A stretch of 64,000 nucleotides of DNA, taken from NCBI RefSeq assembly GCF_029525555.1, contig NZ_JAPDHZ010000002.1:1277868-1341867 (forward strand), written 5' to 3'. Positions within the stretch are counted from its first letter, which is position 1. Each line of letters opens with the position of its first letter. The notes below the pieces were generated by a model that worked only from the letters and a program-made list of their open reading frames with translations, was not told where the DNA came from and did no database searches. A program made the translations under genes and the position numbers. This document shows positions 1-8,848 of the stretch, in pieces. The stretch comes from Cohnella ginsengisoli (lineage in GTDB: Bacteria; Bacillota; Bacilli; Paenibacillales; Paenibacillaceae).

Positions 1-1
1 G

Positions 2-174
2 GGTAGAAATTCACAATCCGGGGGGGCTCTGTCACATACCTGAATCCATGGGATAACGGTATCGGTGGTTTAGATTCAATTCAAATAACGGTCGGGCCGG
101 GAAGCAAAGCTTACTTTATCGTGTCCGATACAGGAACGCTGTCCAGCGCCAGCTATAGCTTCTGGGTGAATTAA
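2..174 (+). CDS. 3' fragment of an unidentified protein, frame broken at a G7 run
   Basis: The reading frame that ends in TAA at 172-174 encodes about 55 residues ending SASYSFWVN. It has no start codon and meets a TAG at 4-6. The neighbouring frame is open through the window edge up to the seven-G run at 20-26. If that run had eight G, one continuous frame would cross it and give a Gly-rich stretch followed by VTYLNPWDNG. The short strand-like segments rich in G, S, T and aromatic residues look like the C-terminus of a secreted or surface protein, but I do not recognise a family. It is cut by the window edge. Confidence 0.4.
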
Positions 175-267
175 ACCATTTCAACGTGTCTAATCTATGG
201 GCGGGAGACCAACTTCTCTTTTGTCACACGAAATAAGGAAGTAACGGAGAACGATCTTTCATTTACG

Positions 268-295
268 CAGCCTGCCGGCGAGATCCGGCAGGCTG
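268..295. terminator. Perfect 11-bp hairpin between converging genes
   Basis: CAGCCTGCCGG at 268-278 pairs exactly with CCGGCAGGCTG at 285-295 across a six-base loop. It sits between the plus-strand gene ending at 174 and the minus-strand gene ending at 317, as a bidirectional terminator would. Neither side carries a strong T run, so intrinsic termination would be weak. Confidence 0.5.
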
Positions 296-316
296 TTCAG
301 CTAGCGGGCAGCATTC

Positions 317-1318
317 CTATAGCGAAGAAATATCAGGTTCTGCAATCGCCTCATCCAGCGTTTTGTCGTACTTGGCGTACTTTTTCCAAACCTCGTAGCC
401 GAGCTTGCCGTAGAAGTCGACGTACGGCGTCGTGTCGATGACGATCCGCCGCGCGCCCCGCGCCGTCAAAAAGTGAATGGCGGCCTGCACGATCGAGATG
501 CCGTACCGGTGTCCCCTGCATGCCTCGTCGATGCCGAGCGGGCCGATGCCGCCCAGCGCCTCCCCGAACAGCGGCGCCCAGTAGACGTTCTGCGCCAGCA
601 GGGGCGATGCCGCGTCGTTCATCCGGCAGAAGCCGACGATCGCGCCGTCCCGCTCTAGCAGGACATACTCGCGCCCTGTGCCGCCCCGCTCCCAATAATC
701 GCGATGCTGCAGGTCCCAGGTTCCCGGGAAGCAGCGCGCCATGAACGCCGTCAGCGCTTCCCTATCCGCCGGCTCCGCGATTCTCGCTGCCGCGCCGCCG
801 CCGAATTCGGGCATGGCGACGCGCTCGTCCGGGACGTACGCCTTGATCAAGTCGTAGACGTCCTCCCGATGGACGTAGCCCCGGCGCTCGAACCACCGTC
901 GCGTGTCCGCCAGCTCGCCCGGGATGCCCGGGAACAGCCTGCGGTGCAGATCGTTGCCCAACGTCACTCGCGTCGCGCCTGAGTCGCGCAAAGCGTCCTC
1001 GGCGAGGCGAAGCAGCTCGCTTCCCAAGCCCCTTCCCCGATGCGCGGAGTCGACGAGCAGCGCCTGAATCCAGCCGGCATCGCGCCGGAGACCGAAGCGA
1101 CCGTCGGCCTCGCCCGCCATTTTCGAGATCGCGAGCCCGATGACCGCCCCGGCCCTTGACTCTCGCGCGACCCAAGATCCCTTGCGCAGGAGCCGGCGAT
1201 CCTCCAGCGCGTTTTGCCGCAGCAGCCTCGGCCGCATCGGAAACGAGGCGCCCAGCTCCTTGTTCCACAACGCCAACGCGCCCTCCATGTGCTTCTCCTC
1301 GAACCTCTCGAATATCAT
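317..1318 (-). CDS. Tandem-GNAT N-acetyltransferase
   Basis: This 333-residue soluble protein has two GNAT acetyl-CoA-dependent acyltransferase folds in series. The first carries the acetyl-CoA pyrophosphate loop RGRGLG at residues 94-99, after a beta strand reading WIQALLVD. The second copy spans roughly 175-320 and has a looser loop (CRGHRYG) followed by a typical FYGKLGYE C-terminal motif. Double-GNAT proteins of this size are common in Bacillales; substrates are usually unknown and none can be read here. The gene stands alone, convergent with the fragment at its 3' side and upstream-adjacent to the two-component operon terminator. Confidence 0.85.
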   Translation of the reverse strand: MIFERFEEKHMEGALALWNKELGASFPMRPRLLRQNALEDRRLLRKGSWVARESRAGAVIGLAISKMAGEADGRFGLRRDAGWIQALLVDSAHRGRGLGSELLRLAEDALRDSGATRVTLGNDLHRRLFPGIPGELADTRRWFERRGYVHREDVYDLIKAYVPDERVAMPEFGGGAAARIAEPADREALTAFMARCFPGTWDLQHRDYWERGGTGREYVLLERDGAIVGFCRMNDAASPLLAQNVYWAPLFGEALGGIGPLGIDEACRGHRYGISIVQAAIHFLTARGARRIVIDTTPYVDFYGKLGYEVWKKYAKYDKTLDEAIAEPDISSL

Positions 1319-1450
1319 CGCGATCCTCTTCCTCCTGCATTCCTAGATGTTCGTGCCTACTAGACAATCTAGCGGAAGCGGAGAGCCGGGCAAATAAGCA
1401 GATTTAAAGATTGTTCTTATCTGATAAGATTATTTGGGAAGATTGCCACG

Positions 1451-1488
1451 AAAAAGGGGAGCCGCGACGATGAACTCGCTATCTCCCC
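1451..1488 (-). terminator. Terminator of the ABC/two-component operon
   Basis: On the minus strand GGGGAG (1488-1483) pairs with CTCCCC (1461-1456), with an inner GCGA/TCGC pairing, and is followed by five T (1455-1451). It lies about 50 bases after the stop of the response regulator gene. Confidence 0.7.
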
Positions 1489-1536
1489 CTTCCTGAAATA
1501 CATCCGGCTGCCCGGCTGCGTCCTCATTCCGTTCCT

Positions 1537-2223
1537 TTAAACCTGGAAGCGGTAGCCCGCCCCCCAGATCGTATCGATGTACTGCGACCGGGAGGAATCG
1601 AGCTCGATTTTCTCCCGGATCTTGCGGATATGAACCGTGACGGTAGGCAGGTCGCCGAGCGAGTCCATGCCCCAGATTTGCTCGTACAGCTGCTCCTTGC
1701 TGAACACGCGGTTCGGATGGGAGGCGAGGTATGCGAGCAGATCGAACTCCTTCGTCGTGAACGCGACCTCCTTGTCGTTCACGTAGACGCGCCGCGAGGC
1801 TTTGTCGATGAGCAGTCCGCGAATCCGGATCTCCTCCCTCTTCTGGCCGCCGCCCGACAGGCGATCGTACCTGGCGAGGTGCGCATTCACGCGCGCGACC
1901 AGCTCGCTCGGGCTGAACGGCTTGACGACGTAGTCGTCCGCGCCGAGCCCGAGGCCTCGGATCTTGTCGATGTCTTCTTTCTTGGAGGAGACCATGAGGA
2001 TCGGGATATCGAGCTCGCTGCGCAACCGGCGGCAAATCTCGAAGCCGTCGATCCCCGGCAGCATGAGGTCGAGCAGGACGAGATCGAATTTGCCTTCGAG
2101 CGCTTGCTTCAGCCCCCGGTCGCCGCTCGTCTCGATATGCGGCTCGTAGTTGTGAATCGCGAGATAATCCCGCACGAGCTCCGCCATGCTGAGATCGTCC
2201 TCGACGATCAAGATGCGTTTCAT
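1537..2223 (-). CDS. OmpR/PhoB-family response regulator
   Basis: Receiver domain (residues 1-115) with the acidic pair E8-D9-D10, phosphoacceptor D52 in LLDLMLPG, switch residue S80 and K101 in VVKPFSP. A winged-helix Trans_reg_C DNA-binding domain follows at about 130-225, ending GAGYRFQV. I start at the ATG at 2223 because it follows GGGAAGGGG at good spacing and its ATGA overlaps the kinase stop, a classic coupling arrangement; an in-frame ATG lies 24 bases upstream. It is the last gene of a five-gene operon with its kinase and an ABC-2 exporter, so it probably controls that exporter. Confidence 0.9.
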   Translation of the reverse strand: MKRILIVEDDLSMAELVRDYLAIHNYEPHIETSGDRGLKQALEGKFDLVLLDLMLPGIDGFEICRRLRSELDIPILMVSSKKEDIDKIRGLGLGADDYVVKPFSPSELVARVNAHLARYDRLSGGGQKREEIRIRGLLIDKASRRVYVNDKEVAFTTKEFDLLAYLASHPNRVFSKEQLYEQIWGMDSLGDLPTVTVHIRKIREKIELDSSRSQYIDTIWGAGYRFQV

Positions 2224-3702
2224 TCGGCGCGTCCCCTTCCCGTCCATTTCTTAAGCGAGATCGTGATCAAGGTGCCCGCCCCGAGCTCGCTCGCCGCCGC
2301 CAGCCGGCCGCCGTGCTCCTCGACGATCTGCTGCGCGATCGCGAGGCCAAGGCCGCTGCCTCCCGTATCCACGTTGCGGGCCGGGTCCGCCCTGTAGAAG
2401 CGTTCGAAAATATGAGGCAACGATTCCGCCGAGATTCCCTTCCCGTTGTCGCGGACCCCGATCTTGTAATACCCGACTTCTTCGATAAATCCGATCCATA
2501 TGGCCGCGTCCGCTTTGTCGGCGTACTTCACCGCGTTCTCGACGATGTTGACGAACACGCGCTTCAGCTTCTCGCGGTCGGCCACCACGACGGCCGGCTC
2601 CGCTAGCGCGGGCGGCTCGTAGATCAGCTTCACGCCGCGCTTTTCCGCGTCCAGCTCGAGCTCCTCGGCGCAATCCGACAGAAAGTCGTCCAGCGCCACC
2701 TCTTCAAAGTGAAACGGCAGCCGCTTCAGGTCCAGCTTCGAGAACAGGAACAGCTCGTCGATCAGACGATCCATCTGGACCGTTTTCCGGTGAATCGTCT
2801 TGATGTAGCTGTCCAGCATCTCGGGCGTATGCGTGACGCCGTCCATGATGCCCTCGACATAGCCCCGGATCGCGGCGACCGGAGATTTCAGATCGTGCGA
2901 AATGTTCGATATGAGGTTGCTGCGGTTGTCCTCGTACTGCAGCTGCAGGTCGACCGAATCCTTCAGCTTGATCCGCATTTCCTCGAACGCGGCGGCAAGC
3001 TCGCCGATCTCGTCCCGCGATTCGGGGCGGACCGGGTGGGACAGATTGCCTTCCTTGATCTCCTCCGCTGCACGCCGCAAGGAACGAAGGGGACGAATGA
3101 TGCTGCGGGAGACGAAATAGGTCAATATGCCGTTGACCACCACAAGTATAATCAGGAGCGAAAGTAAAAAAGGGCTTGGAAATGCGCTCCGCGAGCCAGC
3201 CCAGAAAATCCATGTTCAGCAGCATGTAAAAGCTGCCTTTGGAGCCGTCACGGAAGATGACGTTGTACTGACGGTCCAGCATCCAGCTGCCTTTGCCGAT
3301 ATCGTGGCCTTCCATCCAGCGGACTTCGGTGCCGAAGGGCGGCAGATTCGAAGCGACCTTCGTCTCCTTCAGGTCCGGCGAGATATATTCGACCCGATCG
3401 CCGAGGCGGACGATGAGCCCCATGTTGATCTTCTGCAGCCGATCGTCGTACGCCTTCATCAGGGAAGGGTCGCGCAAAGAGTCGGGGTCGCCGGCGATTC
3501 GCGTACGGATATCCGATGCGATGCTCGCCTCTTCGCCCATGATCGCCGCGAGCGGATTGCCGTCTCCGGTATCCAGCGTGAATACCGACTTCAGATCGCC
3601 GATCGCCGATACGACGATCACCAGGAAGGAGATGCCGATCAGAATGAGCGGGATGATCAGCATCGCCAGATAAGACAGCAAGAGCCTGATGCGGATCGAC
3701 AT
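2220..3702 (-). CDS. Sensor histidine kinase, frame broken at a homopolymer
   Basis: Two frames together make one kinase of about 493 residues. The N-terminal frame has a membrane segment (LLLSYLAMLIIPLILIGISF) and an extracellular domain. The C-terminal frame supplies the second membrane segment, HAMP, HisKA box ISHDLKSP, HATPase N box ENAVKYA, G1 DNGKGI and G2 GGSGLGLAIA. They meet at an A6 run at 3166-3171; with five bases the protein reads ERISKPFLLSLLIILVVVNG, a perfect second transmembrane helix. Start at 3702 is chosen because GGAG lies seven bases upstream; the ATG at 3708 is too close. The TGA stop overlaps the response-regulator ATG. Confidence 0.85.
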
Positions 3703-3712
3703 ATGCATTCTC

Positions 3713-4465
3713 CTACGCTTCTTTTTTTATCGAAAAAGTAATGGCCCGTTGAATAGAATACCATACCGCAACCGAGCAGGAGGCTGAGAATCGCGAATAT
3801 TCTTCCTTCGGGGATCGAACCGCCCAGCCAGAGCTGATGCCAATTCATGTACGTGACGGGCGAAAAGACCATGTAGGACGGAAAGACGAGCGCCAGACCC
3901 TTGGCGGCCGCGTACAGCAGGATGCATACCGTCAGCGCGCCGCTCGCGTTCTTGAATCCGAGCGATACCCATGCCGCGGCCGTGCACAGCACGAACAGCG
4001 GGAGCGCGGACGCCGCATAAGCGAGGACGGCATCGCCCATGCTGGCCGCCGCATGTCCGGCATCCGGCAGCAGGAAAGCCGCGGCTTCGGAGGCGACGAA
4101 CACCAGCGCCAGCAGGACGGCGGTATGCGCGAACAGCGCGATCAGCTTCGCCGCATAAATCTTGGTCCGGCTCACCGGGCGGGACAGCACGGATCGGATC
4201 GTCTTGTCGCCGAGCTCGCCGGATATCATGTCGGACGCGGTCATGAAGATGAGCAGCGGCAGCACGAACAGCGTCATGACGTTCAATATCGTGACGGCGT
4301 ATTGATCGCTTGCGACGCCTGCGACGCCCAGTCCGTCTTGCAGCTGCCGGACGACGGGCAAGCCCGCGAAGGGCAGGATCAAGGCCACCGCCAACAGCCA
4401 GATCGTTTTTTTCTCGCGTATAGCTTCGCAAGCTCATTGACGGTCGATCGCTTGAGCAGCTCCAT
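3713..4465 (-). CDS. ABC-2 type permease, frame broken near both ends
   Basis: Hydrophobic six-helix protein of about 250 residues: the membrane half of the exporter whose ATPase precedes it. The core frame (AVALILPFAGLPVVRQL onward) lacks a good start. An ATG at 4465 behind GGAGGAGAG begins MELLKRSTVNELAKLYARKK and joins the core if the seven-base run at 4406-4412 had eight bases, giving KKTIWLLAVALILPF. Near the 3' end the seven-base run at 3722-3728 is followed by out-of-frame-looking residues that overlap the kinase; with six bases the protein ends FDKKEA at 3713. The true start overlaps the ATPase stop by about 30 bases, suggesting translational coupling. Confidence 0.75.
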
Positions 4466-5204
4466 TCGTCTCTCCTCCTCTTTCCGATCGAATCTGGCTC
4501 ATGTAGTAGCTCTCGAGCGACTGGCCCGAAGCTTGCTTGAGCGACTGCCAGCTGCCCTCCCGAATGATGCGGCCTTCCTGAATGATGCCGATCCGGTTGC
4601 AGATCGACTCCATCTCCGAGATCAGGTGGCTGGACAGGAAAAAGGTGATCCGCTCCTCGCTCGCGAGCCGGACGATCAGCGTTCTTAAATCGACCGTCGC
4701 TTCGATATCGAGCCCATTCGTCGGTTCGTCCAGGATGAGCAGCTCGGGCCGGCCGATCAGCGCCGACGCGATCCCCAGCCGCTGCTTCATGCCGAGCGAA
4801 AAATGGCCGACCTTCTCCCGCTTGCTCGCCGACAGTCCGGTCAGCTCGAGCACCTCGTCGATCCGCGTCCTCGGCAGCTCCGGATACAGCCTTGCGGCCA
4901 GCTCCAGATTTTTGTAGGCGCTCATGTATTCGAAGGCTTCGGCTTTCTCGATCAGCACGCCGACGCGGCGCATGGCGCGCTCGTAGTCCTCGGCGACATC
5001 GAATCCGAACAGCCGGACGCTTCCCCGATCCGCGCGGACCAAGCCGGCGGCGATCTTCATGACCGTGGACTTGCCGGCGCCGTTCGGTCCGAAGAAGCCG
5101 TAGACGTCTCCCCGGGCGATCCGCAGCGAGACATCCGCCACACCTCTGTTATTCCGATAGCGTTTCGTCAATCCTTCGATGTCCAGCACCGTCTCTTCCG
5201 ACAC
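4434..5204 (-). CDS. ABC exporter ATPase
   Basis: 256-residue nucleotide-binding subunit with Walker A GPNGAGKST (39-47), signature SLGMKQR (136-142), Walker B LLILDEP (155-161) and H-loop H193 in FLSSHL. The sequence is of the CcmA/BcrA class that pairs with ABC-2 permeases in drug, peptide or lantibiotic export. The start is GTG at 5204 behind AGGAGGAGGG. It follows a secreted-protein gene by 72 bases and overlaps the permease. A two-component system in the same operon suggests an envelope-stress or antimicrobial response, but the cargo is unknown. Confidence 0.9.
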   Translation of the reverse strand: MSEETVLDIEGLTKRYRNNRGVADVSLRIARGDVYGFFGPNGAGKSTVMKIAAGLVRADRGSVRLFGFDVAEDYERAMRRVGVLIEKAEAFEYMSAYKNLELAARLYPELPRTRIDEVLELTGLSASKREKVGHFSLGMKQRLGIASALIGRPELLILDEPTNGLDIEATVDLRTLIVRLASEERITFFLSSHLISEMESICNRIGIIQEGRIIREGSWQSLKQASGQSLESYYMSQIRSERGGETNGAAQAIDRQ

Positions 5205-5276
5205 GATATTCCCTCCTCCTGCGGAATGGCAGAGCGGCCTCGGCGGCCGCTCCCGATCCCGAATGTCATCCGTCCG

Positions 5277-6192
5277 TTAGTCTTGAAGCTTGCCGGGCTC
5301 GACCTTGTTAATCTTCTTGCCCGTCAGATCCACGGTATCCGGCGTCGTAGCGTTCACGTCCGAGGTATCGATATCCGCGCTGACGGTCAGGCGATGCGAA
5401 ACGCCCGCTTCGTCTTTGCCCGTGACCGCGAGTTCGACGATCTGATGGACGATATAATGATTACCGTCGATCTCCGCGTGCAGCGACACCTCGTCGACGT
5501 TCACGTCCTGCGTCAACCGCGGCAGCTTCGCGTCCAGGCGGGAGAGATCGATGCCGACGACGCCCGTATCCTTCAATGCCGAATCCTGGTGCGCGTTCTC
5601 CGCGTTCAGCGCCTCCTTCACGACGAGCGAGCCGATCACGTTGAACGTCGCCGGGATTTGCGACCCCTTCAAGGTCATGTCGACCGCTTGCGCGCCGTCA
5701 GCCCCGTCGCTCAGGTTCACGTTATTTTTCAGATGGCCGACGAGCGCGTCGACCAGCTTTTCCAGCCCTTGTCGAACGGCGGGATCCTCGCGATCGAAGT
5801 CATGTCCCTCGGCGCGATCCGCTGCGTCCTTCTCCGACGCCACGTTGTACGTATCGCTGCTGCCGGACTTGAAGATCGTCGAGCCGTCCTGATGGTAAAA
5901 TTCGAGCAGCTCGGAAGCCGCCCCCGTCGCGATCTCGGCGCTGCCGCTGACGCCCCGCGCGGCCTTGCTTGCCTTCAGCGTCCCGTTGACGTTCAGCAGC
6001 TCTTGGCCGTTGTCCTGTACCGAGAGCACGTAATGCTGCGTCGCGTTCGAAGCCGCCGCCGTCGTCTTCACCGCCGTCTTGTACGCCTCGTAGCCGCCGC
6101 CCTCGCCTCCGATGTCCGCGAATGCGGACGTCACCAGCAGCGCGCTCCCGATCGTCAGTCCCGCTCCCACCATCGCCAATTTCTTTTTTCAT
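5277..6192 (-). CDS. Secreted protein of unknown function, first gene of the exporter operon
   Basis: About 304 residues. The clear coding frame begins inside a signal peptide; an ATG at 6192, well placed behind AGGAGG, joins it if the six-base run at 6184-6189 had five bases, giving MKKKLAMVGAGLTIGSALLV and a cleavage region TSAFA-D. The mature part is acidic and strand-rich, without cysteines in the part I read, and has no motif I recognise. Its place at the head of an ABC/two-component operon suggests it acts outside the membrane with that system, for example by binding the signal or cargo; this is inference from position only. Confidence 0.65.
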
Positions 6193-6353
6193 TCCTCATA
6201 ACCTCCTGATTCCGATTCGCGGCTTCTTCGTCCGCCTGAATTCATCATAGCGGCCGATTCTAAATCGCCTGAAAACGAAAATAAACCGGAAATAAGGAAA
6301 AGATTAAAAAAAAATAAACTTTCGGCTTTTGGGTCGACGAATCACGCTATGCC

Positions 6354-6385
6354 AAAAAAAAACGCCAGGGAAGATCTCCCTGACG
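6354..6385 (-). terminator. Strong intrinsic terminator downstream of the group II intron
   Basis: On the minus strand CGTCAGGGA pairs with TCCCTGGCG and is followed by nine T (6362-6354). A second terminator of very similar sequence lies at 26595-26622. This one stops transcription coming through the intron before it reaches the exporter operon. Confidence 0.8.
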
Positions 6386-6455
6386 GTCCTGTCGTTTCGC
6401 TCGCACATCTGTGAATAATCGAGTAGGAGGAGGCGGCTAGCCTCCGTCCTCTCAC

Positions 6456-6487
6456 ACCACCGTACATGCGGGTCCGCATACGGCGGT
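6456..6487 (-). ncRNA. Group II intron domain V
   Basis: The 32-nt catalytic hairpin folds as ACCGCCGT, ATGCG, tetraloop GACC, CGCAT, two-base bulge GT, ACGGTGGT. This is the canonical domain V layout. The catalytic triad aligns to CGC at 6485-6483. Domain VI follows immediately (GGAGGC/GCCTCC stem, with a candidate bulged branch-point A in CCTACTC). Confidence 0.85.
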
Positions 6488-6496
6488 TCCAAAAGG

Positions 6497-7889
6497 TTAA
6501 CAAAGCTCCAAATAACGAGAAAGCAGACTTTTCAGCCCTTTCGCCTCCCAGTAGGAGGTCGGAAGGGCGTTATTTGTATTCCGAGACATTTCCCACGGGC
6601 CTCGCCGAGAGTTGGCCATGACAAAACAAGCCCATTCCGGCACCCTCAGCGCCCTCAGTTCGCGGATTCGCGTTCGCACTCGCTTCCACTGCTTCCACAG
6701 GCACATGCGCAGCCTTCTGCGAATCCAGCCATCGAATTGCTGGAGGTGGCTCTTTGCCGCAGCCAGCCGGAAGTAGCCGAGCCATCCCATCGTATAGCGG
6801 TTCAGCCGGTTTATACGTTCCTCCATCGGCATAGACTTCGTACGATCCGTCAGTTCTCGGATCCTATCCTTGAACCGAGAAATCGTCTTTGGCGCCAACC
6901 GAATCGCCGCTTGTCTGTGGTTCGTGAAGCTAAACCCTAGAAACTTGCGTTCCCACGGTCTTGCTACCGCGCTCTTTTCCCGGTTCACTTTCAGTCTTAG
7001 CTTTCCTTCTACAAAGCGAATCATCGACGCCATGACGCGTTCTCCGGCGCGCTTGCTTGCTACGAAGATATTGCAGTCGTCCGCATAACGAACGAAATGC
7101 AGCCCCCCTGCGGGTGAGTTCCTTGTCCAGGTCGTCCAACAGGATGTTCGCAAGCAGTGGACTAAGCGGCCCGCCTTGCGGCGTTCCTTCTTCCGTGCGC
7201 TGGCAAACCCCGTTCTCCATGACTCCGGCGGTTAGGTAGGCACGGATCAGTTTTAGGACACGCTTGTCCGTTACCTTTCTGGCGACTCTGGCCATGAGCA
7301 TGTCGTGGTTCACCCGGTCAAAGAACTTCTCTAGGTCCATGTCCACCCCCCAGCGCAGTCCGCTCTGGATGTGGGATTGAGCCTGCCGCATCGCATCGTG
7401 CGCTCGCTTGCCCGGCCGGAAGCCGTAGCTGCTTGGAGAAAACTCCGCGTCGAAAATCGGGTTCGTCACTTGCAGAAGCGCTTGCTGAAGCAGACGGTCC
7501 ATGACGGTCGGGATGCCCAGCAGCCTTACGCCGCCTCCGGGTTTGGGGATTTCCACCCGCCTGACTGGCGCAGGTCTGTAAGTTCCCGTCAGGAGTTCGG
7601 TTTTCACCGACTCCCAATGCGTTTTCAGGTAAGCTTGTAGCTGTGCTACCGTTACACCGTCCACACCGGGCGCTCCTCCGTTTTGGACCACTCGCTTGTA
7701 CGCGTTCCTGAGGTTCGCGCTTGCGAGCATCCGCTCCAGCACGTCGTCATTGGCTTCGCGAGAGGAAGTGACGACTTGTGCCGGCGTTGAACTCGGCGCT
7801 CCTGCATACCCTGACGGCTTCACCGCTTCTCTTTGCAGCAAGCTCCCTTGCGGGATATTCGGCTGTCTTTGCTCATCGCGCGAACGCAT
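6497..7889 (-). CDS. ltrA: Group II intron reverse transcriptase/maturase, frame broken at a C6 run
   Basis: About 463 residues in two frames. The N-terminal frame holds the RT0-RT4 blocks (GAPGVDG, RPAPVRRVEIPKPGG, SSYGFRPG, PQGGPLSPLLANI). The C-terminal frame holds the catalytic FVRYADDCNIF and the maturase X domain (RFKDRIRELTDR, YTMGWLGYF). They join at 7103-7108: five instead of six bases gives TRRGLHFVRYADD, matching the family. There is no obvious HNH endonuclease domain, as expected for class IIC. The ATG at 7889 has AGGAGAG eight bases upstream. If the break is a sequencing error, the enzyme and ribozyme both look intact. Confidence 0.85.
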
Positions 7890-8308
7890 CGGTTTCCTCT
7901 CTCCTTTCGGTTCGGCCCTTCCGCTTTCCGGCGTCCCGTACTCGCGTACTATGACCTCTGCTGACTCCTGTGGGTTCAGCGCAACCTCCCGGTTGCGGTT
8001 ACGAAGTGACTTCGCATTTTTTTTTCCATCCCACAGGTCTCCCCAGATAAGAACGTCATCTGTCTGCCCGCGACCACTGGAGTTTACAGAGATAACCCTT
8101 GGCGGCTTTGGATTTCGCCTTGTTGAGGAGACTCATCCGGTTAACCCTGCCTCGAATCCAGTTCGTATACCTTGGCCCGTGCATTTGCCTCCGGCTTCCT
8201 TCAGATTCTGCCTCACGGCCGACACCCTTGCCCTTGGCTACGGTAGGCGCTCGCCAGCCCCCGTTCGGGACTTTCACCCTAAAGATGACGCCCATGCTGG
8301 GCGTACGC

Positions 8309-8340
8309 AAAAAGGAGAGAAGGCATCCGCCTTCTCTCCT
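8309..8340 (-). terminator. Terminator of the crystallin-like gene; intron target
   Basis: GGAGAGAAGGC and GCCTTCTCTCC form an 11-bp stem with a four-base loop, followed on the minus strand by five T (8313-8309). It ends the gene at 8368-8751 and is the landing site of the group IIC intron. Confidence 0.9.
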
Positions 8341-8367
8341 TCGCGCAAGATCGATTCGTTCTGCCGC

Positions 8368-8751
8368 TTATTGCCGGATGATGAGCACGTCGCGCGGCGG
8401 AATGCCCGTTCTTTGGATGCGGGCGATCTCTTCATTCGTCAATCTGCGTCCGACCAGGACGAACGATGACGTGACATTGTCGAAATTAAGGCTTCCGAGA
8501 TTCGCTACGCTCTGGCTCCCGCGGAACACGCGGAACGAGCCATGGAAGTTCGTTTGGGAAAACAGCACAAGCGTGACTTGCGTGCTTTGCACGACATTGC
8601 TCAGCCTGAAGCTCGACAGAACGTTGTCGAACTGGAATGCGCCCAGTTCCCGAACCGCCACGCCTCCGCGTCTGATTACGATACGGCGGCCCGTAAAGTT
8701 CGTGCCGGACCAGAGCGCGAGGCGTAAATTTCGATTGGCCAATTCAATCAC
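8368..8751 (-). CDS. Beta/gamma-crystallin-like small protein
   Basis: 127 residues with two similar halves. Each carries the pattern aromatic-x-x-x-NFxG, then LG.F.FDNV.SSF.L: LWSGTNFTG...FQFDNVLSSFRL at about 14-50 and LFSQTNFHG...LNFDNVTSSFVL at about 62-98. This is the Greek-key beta/gamma-crystallin motif pair, which often binds calcium through the N/D-x-x-S-S element. There is no signal peptide. The first start is GTG at 8751, but AAGGAAGTG is better spaced for TTG at 8742 (LANRNLR). Its role is unknown; a spore or envelope structural part is possible. Confidence 0.6.
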   Translation of the reverse strand: MIELANRNLRLALWSGTNFTGRRIVIRRGGVAVRELGAFQFDNVLSSFRLSNVVQSTQVTLVLFSQTNFHGSFRVFRGSQSVANLGSLNFDNVTSSFVLVGRRLTNEEIARIQRTGIPPRDVLIIRQ

Positions 8752-8848
8752 TTCCTTGTCTTAGGATACAACATCGTATTCCCGCGACAAAAAAACGGAA
8801 TCGGTCAAATCGCGCAGGGAAAAAGCTCATTTTACAATCGCGTACGCC

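Larger units (their letters stand above)
6415..8306 (-). mobile_element. Group IIC intron (retroelement) inserted behind a terminator
   Basis: The 5' end reads GTACGCCCAGCATGGGCG on the minus strand, followed by the GGGTGAAAGTCCC-type domain I sequence of group II introns. A reverse transcriptase/maturase sits inside, and recognisable domains V and VI close the element. The domain V triad is CGC rather than AGC, which is the class IIC signature. The intron begins two bases after the T run of the hairpin at 8309-8340, in the same orientation as transcription, exactly the known IIC target preference. The 3' boundary near 6415 is my estimate from the end of domain VI (CTACTC at 6426-6421); the exact base needs comparison with an empty site. 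Confidence 0.85.

Noticed and set aside
6304..6492. Short open frame at the 3' end of the intron
   Set aside because: It covers domains V and VI and the downstream terminator, which are RNA elements.
8056..8310. Small open frame upstream of the intron maturase
   Set aside because: It lies inside domain I of the ribozyme and its codons reflect conserved RNA structure.
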